A DNA stretch of 64,000 nucleotides. It comes from Aquabacter spiritensis. Its GTDB lineage: Bacteria > Pseudomonadota > Alphaproteobacteria > Rhizobiales > Xanthobacteraceae. The notes beneath the pieces are model-generated. The model saw nothing but the letters and a program-made list of their open reading frames with translations, did no database searches and was not told the origin of the DNA. Numbering within the stretch: position 1 is the first letter of the stretch; each line of letters opens with the position of its first letter. Made by a program: the position numbers and the translations under genes. Where the stretch lies: positions 186,001-250,000 of the forward strand of contig NZ_SMAI01000003.1 of NCBI RefSeq assembly GCF_004346185.1. Direction: 5' to 3'. Positions 52,427-60,819 of the stretch are shown here, one piece after another.

Positions 52427-54031
52427 TCACGCGCCGGGCGGCTTGGCGGCGAAGGCGGAGCCGCGCAGGCACATGCGGCCCCGCGGATCCTGCCACAGCC
52501 GCTCTGTGGCGTGCAGAAGGCCGAGGGCCCGCGCCACCACCGGGAAGTCGTATGTGCCGAACGCTTCCGCGATGTCGGTATAGTAACGCGGCGCCGCGCC
52601 GATCATCTCGGCGATCGCTTCGGCGAGCTTCGCGACCTCGGCATCGGAGGCCGATGCCCCGGCCGGATCCGCCTTGCCGCGCTCGTAATCCGAAATTTTC
52701 GCCGTGTCGGCATAGGCATAGGCGATGCGTTCGAAGCGCTCCTTGGGAATGCCTTCGGAAATTGTCGCGTCGATGCCGACCTTGGCGGTGGTCGGGACAA
52801 TTCCGGGCGGGGTCGGGGGCAGGCTCGGATCGAGCGGCTTGCCGCGCGCGCCGGTGATCACGACGATGTCCTTGTCGCCCTGGACGCGGGTTGCGATCGC
52901 CCATTCGACGTCCATCGGATTGAAGACGTCGATGTCGTCGTCCACCACCACCACATGCTTGAGGTCCATCACCGACAGCGCGGCGAGCAGTGCGTTCTTG
53001 CCTTCGCCCGGCTGCTTTTTGATGGAGATGACGGCGTGCCAGAAGGCGCAGCCGCCAAGCGTCACGTTGATGTCCTTCACATTCACGCCGGCGGTCTTCA
53101 GCGCCTGGCGGATCGCCGCATAGCGCGTCGGCGCCGCGAGCCAGGTGTTCTCCCAAGGCATGTGGAGCGCGTAATAGATCGCGTCCTTGCGCATCGAAAT
53201 CGACTTCACCCGCACCAGCGGATTCCAGTGCAGCCCGCCCATCAGGCGCGTGAATTCGCCGAACCGGCCTTCCGGATAGACCCAGCCGGTGGGCAGGATC
53301 TCGGCCTCCAGCACGATCTCGGCATCGGCGATATAGGGCACGTCTATGGTGCGGCACGGGGCGAGGTCGACCGGTCCGCCGCGCAAGCCGCCGGAAATCG
53401 CCATTTCGTCCACGCCGAGCGGGGCACGGAAGCCGGAGCCCATGATCTCGTAGGGATGGGTGCCGATGGAGATCGAAATCGGGCAGGGCCGTCCCGCCTC
53501 ATAGGCCCTTTGCGCGAACAGGCGCATATTGTTGGGCGTGACGATGTCGATCCCGGTGAGGTTCTTCTCCTTGACGATGAAGCGGTAGATGCCCGCGTTC
53601 AGCCCATATTCCGGGTCGCGGGCGATCACCACGCCGGCCGTGATCATCGGCCCGCCGTCATAGATCGAACTCATGGGGATCGGAAGGCGGTAGAGGTCGA
53701 CATCGTCGCCCTCCATCACCACCTCCTGCGTCGGCGAGGTGTTGACGCTGTTGGAAGGGACCGGCCGGTCGATGGCGGCCTTCAGCTTGGCCTCGATCTC
53801 GGGATAGGCGGTGCAGCCGAGCGACATGATCGCCCGCTTCTGGGAGCGGATGATGCCCGAGACCACCGGCATGTCGTAGCCGATGACGTTATGGAAGAAC
53901 AACGCCTTGTCCGACTGGTCGACCAGCGTCGCGATGTGGCGGATGTCGACCTTCTGGTGCAGGTCGATGAGTTCGCCGGCATCGCGCAGGCGGCTGAGGA
54001 ACTCGCGAAAGGTCTCGGTATCGTGCCGCAT
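52427..54031 (-). CDS. UbiD-family prenyl-FMN-dependent decarboxylase 2
   Basis: A 534-aa UbiD-fold enzyme. N145.G.Y.R150 (LNAGIYRFIV) and the catalytic pair E254 and E259 in EGRFGE are present. It differs widely from UbiD 1 (12876-14501), including the loop SSIYDGGPMITAGVVIA in place of STPGFDSSPTLSATNVI, so it likely uses another substrate. It follows the thioesterase across a T-tailed terminator and precedes importer 5. With the facing acyl-CoA ligase, an aromatic-acyl-CoA or free aromatic acid substrate is plausible. Confidence 0.95.
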   Translation of the reverse strand: MRHDTETFREFLSRLRDAGELIDLHQKVDIRHIATLVDQSDKALFFHNVIGYDMPVVSGIIRSQKRAIMSLGCTAYPEIEAKLKAAIDRPVPSNSVNTSPTQEVVMEGDDVDLYRLPIPMSSIYDGGPMITAGVVIARDPEYGLNAGIYRFIVKEKNLTGIDIVTPNNMRLFAQRAYEAGRPCPISISIGTHPYEIMGSGFRAPLGVDEMAISGGLRGGPVDLAPCRTIDVPYIADAEIVLEAEILPTGWVYPEGRFGEFTRLMGGLHWNPLVRVKSISMRKDAIYYALHMPWENTWLAAPTRYAAIRQALKTAGVNVKDINVTLGGCAFWHAVISIKKQPGEGKNALLAALSVMDLKHVVVVDDDIDVFNPMDVEWAIATRVQGDKDIVVITGARGKPLDPSLPPTPPGIVPTTAKVGIDATISEGIPKERFERIAYAYADTAKISDYERGKADPAGASASDAEVAKLAEAIAEMIGAAPRYYTDIAEAFGTYDFPVVARALGLLHATERLWQDPRGRMCLRGSAFAAKPPGA

Positions 54032-54075
54032 TGTCCGCGCTCCGCGGCGCGCCCCATGAAGGGGCCGCGCCTGTG

Positions 54076-54102
54076 AAAAAGGCCCGGCATCGCTGCCGGG
54101 CC
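54076..54102 (-). terminator. intrinsic terminator after the thioesterase gene
   Basis: GGCCCGGCA (54081-54089) and TGCCGGGCC (54094-54102) form a 9-bp stem with a TCGC loop. On the minus strand the stem is followed by TTTTT (54080-54076). This lies 5 bp after the thioesterase stop and 45 bp before the UbiD start, so UbiD 2 is probably expressed from its own promoter or by partial read-through. Confidence 0.75.
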
Positions 54103-54107
54103 CTGGA

Positions 54108-54539
54108 TCATTTGGTCGTCGTGGCGTAGGTGCCGCGGCCGCTGGCGACGAGCTTGCCGTCTGCGTCCTCGACATAGGCTTCGCAGGTCGAGAAGGTGGA
54201 GCCGAGCCGCACCACTTTGCCCCGCACGGTCAGTGTCCCCTTCATGGCGGGGCGGTGATAATCGACCCGCAGGTCCACCGTGGGATAAGGCCGGCCGAGC
54301 TTGGTCGTGGCGAGCGCCCAGTCGGCGACGAGGTCCACCAGGGTGGCGAGGATGCCGCCATGGGTGTAGCCGACGTCGGGATTGACGACCATTTCCTCGC
54401 GCCAGGGGCACGTCACCACGATCTCGCCGTCCTTCGCCTCGGTCACGGCGAGGCCGAGCCAGCGGTGGAAGGGGCCGCGCGTGATGCGGGCGTTCAAATC
54501 GGCGAGGTCGGGCCCGGCCTTGGTTTCGGTTTCGCTCAT
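54108..54539 (-). CDS. PaaI-family hotdog thioesterase
   Basis: A 143-aa hotdog-fold acyl-CoA thioesterase. The active-site block is VGYTHGGILATLVDLVADWA, with the HGG turn and Asp on the central helix. PaaI-type enzymes release CoA from aromatic or dead-end thioesters. It is read after the oxidoreductase gene (27-bp gap) and ends at a strong terminator, so it and the oxidoreductase form a unit. Confidence 0.9.
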   Translation of the reverse strand: MSETETKAGPDLADLNARITRGPFHRWLGLAVTEAKDGEIVVTCPWREEMVVNPDVGYTHGGILATLVDLVADWALATTKLGRPYPTVDLRVDYHRPAMKGTLTVRGKVVRLGSTFSTCEAYVEDADGKLVASGRGTYATTTK

Positions 54540-54566
54540 GACACTCTTCTCCTCAATTTCTGCGCG

Positions 54567-55574
54567 TCACGGCGCAACGATCACTTTGCCGATCACTTCC
54601 CGCTCCTCGATCAGGCGCAGGGCTTCGGCGGATTGGTCGAGCGGCAGCACGCGGTCGATCACCGGCTTCAGCTCGCCTTTGGCGACATGGTCGAGCAGCG
54701 CGACGAGATCTTCGCGCGCCCAGCTGTTCGAGCCCAGGATCTTCAATTCGAAGGTCCAGATGAAGCGCAGATCCTCGACCGGATTAAAGCCGGCGGTGGC
54801 GCCGCAGGTGAGCAGCTTGCCACCGCGCTTCAGCGCGCGCAGCGAAGGCACCCAGGTGTCGCCGCCGGTGAAGTTCACCACCACGTCCACCCCGCCATCA
54901 TACGTGCGGCGATGCGGCTTGCCGTAGCGCGCATAGACCTCCTTGGCGAAGTCGGTCTTGGTATAGTCGATCACCTCGTCGGCGCCGATCTCGCTCAGCT
55001 TGGCGAGCTTGGCTTCGCTCGAGCCGCAGGCGATGACATGGGCGCCCGCGAGCTTGGCGAGCAGCACCGCGCCGGTGCCCACCCCGCCCGAGGCGCCGAG
55101 CACCAGAACTTTGTCGCCCGCCTTCACGCCGCCATTGGCGAACATCATGCGATAGGCCGTGCCATAGGCCACCGGGAGGGCCGCCGCCTGTTCGAAGGTG
55201 ACGCCGTCGGGCATGGGCACGAGCTGGTGCGCCCGCACCTTCACATATTCGCCGAGCCCGCCATCCGTGGTCTCGCCCATCAGCCCGCCTTCGACGCGGT
55301 TGATCGGATCGACCAGCACGCGATCGCCGATCTCGACCCCTTCGACCCCTTCCCCGAGCGCCGACACTTCGCCGGCGATGTCGAGCCCGGGGACGACCGG
55401 AAGAGCGAGCTTGATGCCGGGCATGCCGCGCCGGGTGAACACGTCGTGATAGTTCAGGGAGCTGGCCTTGACCCGCAGGACCACGTCGCCGGGACCGGGC
55501 TGGGGCTGATGCCAGTCCTCGACATAGACCAGGTTTTCCGGGCCGCCATGGGCCTTCACGATTGCCGCCTTCAC
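54567..55574 (-). CDS. zinc-independent MDR-family NADPH oxidoreductase 2
   Basis: A 335-aa paralog of oxidoreductase 1, with LGASGGVGTGAVLLAKLAGA, SSLNYHDVFTRRGMPGIK and VVVNFTGGDTWVPSLRALKR shared almost unchanged. The GTG start at 55574 is preceded by GGAGG and gives the aligned N-terminus (MKAAIVKAHGGP against MKALLLKQHGDL). It probably reduces an enoyl or quinone-type bond with NADPH. A MarR gene lies directly upstream on the same strand, with palindromes between. Confidence 0.9.
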   Translation of the reverse strand: MKAAIVKAHGGPENLVYVEDWHQPQPGPGDVVLRVKASSLNYHDVFTRRGMPGIKLALPVVPGLDIAGEVSALGEGVEGVEIGDRVLVDPINRVEGGLMGETTDGGLGEYVKVRAHQLVPMPDGVTFEQAAALPVAYGTAYRMMFANGGVKAGDKVLVLGASGGVGTGAVLLAKLAGAHVIACGSSEAKLAKLSEIGADEVIDYTKTDFAKEVYARYGKPHRRTYDGGVDVVVNFTGGDTWVPSLRALKRGGKLLTCGATAGFNPVEDLRFIWTFELKILGSNSWAREDLVALLDHVAKGELKPVIDRVLPLDQSAEALRLIEEREVIGKVIVAP

Positions 55575-55600
55575 CTGCGCTCCTCCAGATCCGAAACCTT

Positions 55601-55650
55601 GCGACAGCAAGCGCTGTCGCCGATCGGGATCATGATACATAGCTTGCTAT
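55601..55650 (-). promoter_or_regulatory. two palindromes between MarR and oxidoreductase 2 genes
   Basis: GCGACAGC (55601-55608) and GCTGTCGC (55613-55620) form a perfect 8-bp inverted repeat with a 4-base spacer. ATAGC-TT-GCTAT (55639-55650) is a second palindrome 18 bp away. Both lie in the 95-bp gap between the MarR stop and the oxidoreductase start. Either could be a MarR operator; the first could also be a leader hairpin. Confidence 0.45.
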
Positions 55651-55669
55651 TCAAGTCCAGACGTAAGGC

Positions 55670-56194
55670 TCACTTAATTTCTTCGGCCGTTTCCGCCGCC
55701 GGCTCCCCGAGATCGGCTTCCAGCCGCGCCGCGAGATCGATCAGCGTGTTGCGAAGCGCGGCCTGATCGGCGGGCGACAAACCGTCGAGGGCAATCCGGT
55801 TCACCTCCGCGGCATTGCGCACGGCGGCTTGGGCGCGGCAGATGCCGAGTTCGGTGAGGTGAACGGTCGAGAGGCGCCCATCCTCCGTGCTTTGGCGGCG
55901 CGTGATCAGGCCGTCGCGTTCCATGCGCTTCAGCGTGTTGGCCATGGTCGCCTGCTCTATTCTCACGGCCTCGCACAGATCGCGCTGGCTCATTCCGTCC
56001 TGCAGCAGGAGTTCCACCGCGACCGGATATTGGCCCGGCAAGATGCCGTCCGCGCCGTTTCGCGCCTTCAGCGACTGCGCCATCAAGCGGGCGATGAGAT
56101 TGACGAGATAGCCGAGCGTCATGCGGTGCAGCGGGTCGGTATCGAAGCCGGGCGCACCCTGCGCCTCCGGCTTCCGCTTCGCCTTCGCTGCCAT
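55670..56194 (-). CDS. MarR-family regulator
   Basis: A 174-aa winged-helix regulator. The DNA-binding core is residues about 55-120 (VELLLQDGMSQRDLCEAVRI, then MANTLKRMERDGLITRRQS and the wing DGRLSTVHL). MarR proteins usually bind aromatic acids or thioesters, which fits the neighbouring oxidoreductase, thioesterase, UbiD and ligase. The start ATG at 56194 has AGGAGCGAAGGC upstream. It heads the minus-strand unit. Confidence 0.93.
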   Translation of the reverse strand: MAAKAKRKPEAQGAPGFDTDPLHRMTLGYLVNLIARLMAQSLKARNGADGILPGQYPVAVELLLQDGMSQRDLCEAVRIEQATMANTLKRMERDGLITRRQSTEDGRLSTVHLTELGICRAQAAVRNAAEVNRIALDGLSPADQAALRNTLIDLAARLEADLGEPAAETAEEIK

Positions 56195-56292
56195 GCCTTC
56201 GCTCCTCCTGGTCTTCGCGGCACTCTGGCCTAAATCAAGCGCGCCGCTAACGAAATATCGACGGGGCGCTTGAAGGGTCGCGCCGGTCTTGA

Positions 56293-56340
56293 AGAATGAA
56301 ATTCTCCTGTCTGACGTGATATGAGAATCTAAATCCTCAT
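56293..56340 (+). promoter_or_regulatory. dyad repeats upstream of lrp-like gene
   Basis: AGAAT-GAA-ATTCT (56293-56305) and ATGAG-N10-CTCAT (56321-56340) are two inverted repeats centred about 31 bp apart, ending 17 bp before the Lrp-family start. Lrp proteins bind phased AT-rich dyads and commonly autoregulate, so these are likely binding sites. They lie between the divergent MarR and Lrp genes. Confidence 0.5.
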
Positions 56341-56356
56341 TTCTTCGGATCCCCGC

Positions 56357-56824
56357 ATGACCGATGCCATCGACTGCAAAATCCTCGACTTGCTCCAGCA
56401 GGACGCCACGCTTCCGGTGGCGACCATCGCCGACAAGGTCGGGCTGAGCTCGACGCCCTGCTGGCGTCGCATCAAGAAACTCGAAGAAGAGGGGCTGATC
56501 CTGCGCCGCGTGGCGCTGCTCGACCGGCGGAAGGCGAATGTGCCGCTCACCGTCTTCGTTGCGGTGAAGGCGCCGCGCCACGCGATGGAATGGCTGGAGG
56601 GATTCCGCCGCGCCATCATCGACATCTCCGAAATCGTCGAGGCCTGGCGGCTGACCGGCGAGACCGACTATCTGCTGCGCCTCGTCGTGCCGGACATCGA
56701 GACCTATGACGCGGTCTATCAAAGGCTGATCTCCCGCCTGGATTTTTCCGATGTCAGTTCCTCCATCGCGATGGAGGAACTGAAATTCACCACGGCGGTC
56801 CCCACGACCTATCTGGCCCGGTAA
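56357..56824 (+). CDS. Lrp/AsnC-family regulator
   Basis: A 155-aa regulator with an N-terminal helix-turn-helix (residues about 5-50, DCKILDLLQQDATLPVATIA, then LSSTPCWRRIKKLEEEGLI) and a C-terminal RAM ligand domain (about 65-145, VFVAVKAPRH and TGETDYLLRLVVPDIETYD). Typical effectors are amino acids. The racemase-family and gamma-glutamyltransferase genes just downstream fit an amino-acid role. It converges with the racemase-family gene with 10 bp between stops. Confidence 0.94.
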   Translation: MTDAIDCKILDLLQQDATLPVATIADKVGLSSTPCWRRIKKLEEEGLILRRVALLDRRKANVPLTVFVAVKAPRHAMEWLEGFRRAIIDISEIVEAWRLTGETDYLLRLVVPDIETYDAVYQRLISRLDFSDVSSSIAMEELKFTTAVPTTYLAR

Positions 56825-56834
56825 AGTGCCGGTG

Positions 56835-57554
56835 TCAGGCCGCGGCCGCATCGGGCAAGCGGGCCGATAGGCAGAAGTCCACGGCCTTGTCGGCATGCAG
56901 CAGGGTGGAATCGAACGTCGGCAGATCGAGATCCTCGGGGCCGATCAGCAGCCCGATCTCGGTGCAGCCGAGAATCACGCTGTCGGCGCCGGCCGCCCGC
57001 CCCTTGGCGATGATGTCGAGATAGCTCTGCCGGGATTCGGGCCGGATCACGCCGCGGCACAATTCCTCGAAAATGACGTCATGGACCACGCCGCGATCCG
57101 CGGCGTCCGGCACCATCGGGGCAAGGCCGTGGTGCGCGCGCATGCGGTCGAGATAGAAGCCGTGCTCCATCGTATAGCGGGTGGCGAGCAGGAGCGGTTT
57201 GCGCGCGCCGGCCGCGATCAGCGCCTCGGCGGTGATGTCGATGATGTTGAGCAGCGGCACCGAGACGCTGTCCTGAACCGCGTCGGCGAGCTTGTGCATG
57301 GTGTTGGTGCAGATCAGCAGACAGCGCGCCCCGGCGCCTTCGAGGCCGCCGGCGACGGTGCGCAGGGCTGCGGTCGCGGCATCCCAATCGCCGGCCTTCT
57401 GCATGCCGACAATGTCCTCGAAATTCACGGAATGCATGAGGACGGGCGCCGAGTGGAGCCCGCCCAGGCGGTCCCGCACCTGCTCGTTGATGCGGCGATA
57501 ATAGACCGCCGTGCTTTCCCAGCTCATCCCACCGATCAGGCCGATCGTGCGCAT
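56835..57554 (-). CDS. aspartate/glutamate racemase-family protein (YgeA-like)
   Basis: A 239-aa protein of the Asp/Glu/hydantoin racemase fold. The two expected active-site cysteines are C84 (LLICTNTMHK) and C196 (VILGCTEIGLLIG). The start MRTIGLIGGMSWEST and YRRINEQV are hallmarks of YgeA-type broad amino-acid racemases. It converges with the Lrp-family gene and is divergent from gamma-glutamyltransferase across 343 bp. Confidence 0.92.
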   Translation of the reverse strand: MRTIGLIGGMSWESTAVYYRRINEQVRDRLGGLHSAPVLMHSVNFEDIVGMQKAGDWDAATAALRTVAGGLEGAGARCLLICTNTMHKLADAVQDSVSVPLLNIIDITAEALIAAGARKPLLLATRYTMEHGFYLDRMRAHHGLAPMVPDAADRGVVHDVIFEELCRGVIRPESRQSYLDIIAKGRAAGADSVILGCTEIGLLIGPEDLDLPTFDSTLLHADKAVDFCLSARLPDAAAA

Positions 57555-57897
57555 CGCGACTCCTTCAGGCTGAGGGAGCGGCCCGCGCTCCGGTCGTGGC
57601 TATTAGAGCGGGAGGCGGGCGCACGGGGGCTGCAAATTTCGGGAAAATCCCGCCGGAAATTAGAAATAATTACTCGGAAAATGTCGATTACTAGGACTGA
57701 ATAACGCGTACTACGAAATTGTTAGAACTTCGATCCTCCAAACCCCGGTCCCGCGCATCGGCGCTCTGGAACGGGAGCCGGCGGCGATGCTACAAGCGGG
57801 GCAGGTCCGGCGGGAGCCGCTCGCGCGTCCGCCGGGCTGCGACGAACTCGGCCGTTCGGGCCGGTCGCACCGGGACCCCGCCAAGAGTCGCCCCGCC
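57555..57897. other. 343-bp divergent intergenic region with AT-rich patch
   Basis: The region between the racemase-family and gamma-glutamyltransferase genes has an AT-rich stretch at about 57632-57730. In it AATTTC (57635-57640) pairs with GAAATT (57656-57661), and GGGA/TCCC (57641-57644 and 57648-57651) nests inside. The right half is GC-rich with an open frame continuing into the transferase, but its composition does not look coding. Divergent promoters are expected here; no clear boxes were found. Confidence 0.4.
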
Positions 57898-59517
57898 ATG
57901 AATCGCCCCGCCCTGAATCTCTCCGCTCTGGATTATCGCAGCTCCTATCCGATGGCCCGGCCGCCGGTCTTCGGCCGGAGCATGGTGGCCACCTCGCAGC
58001 CGCTCGCGGCGCAGGCCGGTCTCGCCATGCTGGCGAAAGGCGGCAATGCGGTCGATGCCGCGATCGCCACCGCGATGGCGCTGACCGTCGTCGAGCCCTC
58101 CGGCTGCGGCCTCGGCAGCGACGCCTTCGCGATTCTGTGGGACGGCACGCAGCTGCACGGTCTCAATGCCTCGGGGCGCGCGCCCGCCGATTGGACGACG
58201 GAACGGTTCGCCGGGCGCAGCGCCATGCCGGAACGGGGCTGGGACGCGGTCACCGTCCCCGGCGCGGTCTCGGCCTGGATCGCGCTGTGGCGCCGCTTCG
58301 GCACGCTGCCGCTCGCGACGCTCGCCGAGCCGGCCCTGCGCTTCGCCCGGGAGGGCTTTCCGGTTTCGGTGCAGGTGTCGCGTCTGTGGGCCAATGCCGC
58401 GCCGCTGCTCGGACGCCAGCCGGGCTTCGCCGAGGCCTTCCTTCCGAACGGCCGGCCGCTGGCAGCCGGAGAAATCTTCCGCAATCCCGATCTCGCCGCC
58501 AGCCTGGAAGCCATCGTCGCGACCGAAGGCGAGGCGTTCTACCGCGGCGCCCTCGCCGAGCGGATGGTCGCCCATGCCAAAGCGTGCGGCGGTGCGATGC
58601 GGCTCGACGATCTCGCGGCGCATCGCGCGGATTTCGTCGACACCCTCTCCCAGCCTTATGCGGGGGCGGTGGTGCACGAATTGCCGCCGAACGGGCAAGG
58701 CATCGCCACCCTGATCACGCTCGGCATTCTCGATGCGCTGGGGGTCGGCGCCGCGCCGGTGGATTCGCTGGAAACCACCCACCTCATGATCGAGGCGACC
58801 AAGCTCGCCCTCGCCGACCTCGACCATTATGTCGCCGACCCCGATGCGATGACCATCGATCCGCGCAGCCTCCTCGATCCGGCCTATCTCGCCGAGCGGG
58901 CGCGCGAGGTGTCGGCCAGCGAAGCCCGGCTTCCGAGTTTCAAGGGGCCGAAGCCGGGCGGCACGGTCTATCTCTCGGCCGCCGACGCGAACGGCATGAT
59001 GGTCTCGTTCATCCAGTCCAATTATATGGGCTTCGGCTCGGGCGTCGTGGTGCCGGGCACCGGGATCAGCCTGCAGAATCGCGGCACGTCCTTCACGCTC
59101 GATCCCGCCCATCCCAATTGCGTCGCGCCGGGCAAGCGCCCGTTCCACACCATCATTCCCGGCTTCGTCATGGACGGCGGGGGCGCGCCCCTGATGTCGT
59201 TCGGCGTGATGGGGGGACCGATGCAGGCGCAGGGGCACACCCAGATGGTCCTGCGCACCCTGAAATACGGCCAGAGCCCCCAGGCCGCGGCGGATGCGCC
59301 GCGCTGGCGCGTCGTTCAGGGGCGCAAGGTGGCGGTGGAGCCGGGCCTCGGCGCCGAGCTGATCGAGGGGCTGGCCAAGCTCGGCCACGAGATCGTCGTG
59401 GAACCCCCCGAGGCGGTGTTCGCCTTCGGCGGCGCGCAGCTCGTGTTGCGCGGTGCGGACGGGGCCTATGTCGGCGGGTCCGACAGCCGCAAGGACGGGC
59501 AGGCGGTCGCCTTCTGA
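57898..59517 (+). CDS. gamma-glutamyltransferase family protein (YwrD-like)
   Basis: A 539-aa Ntn-hydrolase precursor. Autocleavage is expected before T356 in KPGGTVYLSAAD, which becomes the nucleophile of the small subunit; MSFGVMGGPMQAQGHTQM near residue 430 matches the conserved GG region. GGNAVDAAIATAMALTVVEP near residue 48 is typical of the large subunit. It has no signal peptide, as in YwrD-type cytoplasmic members. It would hydrolyse or transfer gamma-glutamyl groups, or act on an acyl amide. The ATG at 57898 gives the family N-terminus. Confidence 0.92.
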   Translation: MNRPALNLSALDYRSSYPMARPPVFGRSMVATSQPLAAQAGLAMLAKGGNAVDAAIATAMALTVVEPSGCGLGSDAFAILWDGTQLHGLNASGRAPADWTTERFAGRSAMPERGWDAVTVPGAVSAWIALWRRFGTLPLATLAEPALRFAREGFPVSVQVSRLWANAAPLLGRQPGFAEAFLPNGRPLAAGEIFRNPDLAASLEAIVATEGEAFYRGALAERMVAHAKACGGAMRLDDLAAHRADFVDTLSQPYAGAVVHELPPNGQGIATLITLGILDALGVGAAPVDSLETTHLMIEATKLALADLDHYVADPDAMTIDPRSLLDPAYLAERAREVSASEARLPSFKGPKPGGTVYLSAADANGMMVSFIQSNYMGFGSGVVVPGTGISLQNRGTSFTLDPAHPNCVAPGKRPFHTIIPGFVMDGGGAPLMSFGVMGGPMQAQGHTQMVLRTLKYGQSPQAAADAPRWRVVQGRKVAVEPGLGAELIEGLAKLGHEIVVEPPEAVFAFGGAQLVLRGADGAYVGGSDSRKDGQAVAF

Positions 59518-59563
59518 CCGCGTCCGCCCGCCGGCGCGCTCAGGTCGAGCCTCGGGCCGAGTC

Positions 59564-60673
59564 TCAGACCAAGCCTGCGGCCTGCGCTCCCGCGAGCGCG
59601 GCGCAGAACAGAACCCCGTCATGCAGCGCGAGGGCGAGCCGGCCCGACGCCCCGGCCTCGCGCAGCCAGGCCGTCGTGCCGACGGTGGCGATGCACCAGC
59701 CCGCGCCGGAGAGCAGCAACGCGGCGCCCAGGCCGGGACCGGTCTGGGTCGCGGCGCCGAGCGCCAGCGCCGCGGCGCACAGCGACCCGCCGGCCAGAGC
59801 CAGGACCGGGCCCGGCACCCGGCCGGCGATCCACATGAGCGGCACGGCCGGGCCATACATGGCGAGGACGTGGAGGGCGACGAAGCCGAACACCGCGCCT
59901 TCGCCGACGCCGCAGGCGACGAGCTTGGCGGGGGAACCCGCCATCAGCGCGCTCATGGCGAACCAGGCGAGCGCGCCGGCCGCTGTGGGCCAGAGAAGGG
60001 GCCGGAGCGATCCGCCGGGCTGGGCGGCGGCTTCGGAAACGGGATCCGGCGCGAGCCGCACGGCGACCCCGAGCGAAGCGACATGGGCGAGCGCGGCGAG
60101 CGCCGCCGCGCCGACCAGGAAATAGGGCGCGACCAGCGCCTCGGCGGCCTGAACGAGGGCGGGGCCGGCCAAAGCCGCGAGCACCCCGCCGGCCAAGACG
60201 CCGGCCGCCGCCGCGCCCGGTGCGCCGGACGTCGCCGCCGCCTCGTGCCGATAGAAGAAGGAAAAGCCCTGCGCCATGCCGAGCCAGAGCCCGCCGATGC
60301 AGGCGAAGGCGAACTGGCGGTTCAGAAGCCCGAGCGCGAGCAGGGCGCCGCCCGCAATGCCGAGCGAGGCGCCGAGCGCGAATCCCGCGCGCCGCCCGAA
60401 TGCATCGCGCAGGAAGGAGGCGGGGAAGGAGGCGAGGGCCGCGCCCAGCATCAGCGCCGCGAACGGCCAGGTGACGAGGGCGCCTTCGGGCGCCAGCAGG
60501 GTTCCCGCCAGCGGCAGAACGGTCGCGGCGATGGTCTGCGCCAGCACGGCGAAGGCGAAGCCCGCCGTCAGCGCGAACCGGCCCGCCGGGCGGCGCGCAT
60601 TGTCGTTGGCGGGCGGCGCCGCGGCCCCGTCGCAGGCGCAGATCAGCATGCCCGCGCGCAACGGCGCACTCAT
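59564..60673 (-). CDS. MFS-like membrane protein linked to fix genes
   Basis: A 369-aa protein with about eleven hydrophobic segments and the MFS-like cytoplasmic loop FLRDAFGRRAGFALG near residue 90. An N-terminal CACDGAAAPP segment precedes the first helix. The ATG overlaps the ccoS stop by 4 bp, so it is translated with fixGHIS. Its role is unknown; cbb3 maturation needs copper and heme handling, so transport of metal or a related solute is a reasonable guess only. Confidence 0.8.
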   Translation of the reverse strand: MSAPLRAGMLICACDGAAAPPANDNARRPAGRFALTAGFAFAVLAQTIAATVLPLAGTLLAPEGALVTWPFAALMLGAALASFPASFLRDAFGRRAGFALGASLGIAGGALLALGLLNRQFAFACIGGLWLGMAQGFSFFYRHEAAATSGAPGAAAAGVLAGGVLAALAGPALVQAAEALVAPYFLVGAAALAALAHVASLGVAVRLAPDPVSEAAAQPGGSLRPLLWPTAAGALAWFAMSALMAGSPAKLVACGVGEGAVFGFVALHVLAMYGPAVPLMWIAGRVPGPVLALAGGSLCAAALALGAATQTGPGLGAALLLSGAGWCIATVGTTAWLREAGASGRLALALHDGVLFCAALAGAQAAGLV

Positions 60674-60819
60674 CGCTCGATATCCTCGTCCGAGAGGATG
60701 CGCCGCGCGGCGCCGTCGAGATCCTCATATTGCCCCGCGCGCAGGCACCACAGGAAGGCGAAGAGGCCCGCCACCCCCAAAGCCAAAGCGAGGGGGACGA
60801 GATAGATCAGGACGTTCAT
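60670..60819 (-). CDS. ccoS: cbb3 oxidase maturation protein CcoS/FixS
   Basis: A 49-aa single-pass membrane protein, MNVLIYLVPLALALGVAGLF then AFLWCLRAGQYEDLDGAARR. The transmembrane helix followed by GQYEDLDG.A.RIL is the CcoS signature. It overlaps the ccoI stop and the MFS start by 4 bp each. CcoS is required for heme and copper insertion in the cbb3 oxidase catalytic subunit. Confidence 0.94.
   Translation of the reverse strand: MNVLIYLVPLALALGVAGLFAFLWCLRAGQYEDLDGAARRILSDEDIER

Noticed and set aside
57787-57897. N-terminal extension of gamma-glutamyltransferase upstream of 57898
   Set aside because: The frame is open but Arg/Pro/Ser-rich and lies before the point where family similarity begins.
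20169-59517. A glutathione/gamma-glutamyl cycle linking HyuAB (oxoprolinase-like) with gamma-glutamyltransferase and the racemase
   Set aside because: The genes are over 30 kb apart with separate regulators, and HyuAB family members have many other substrates.
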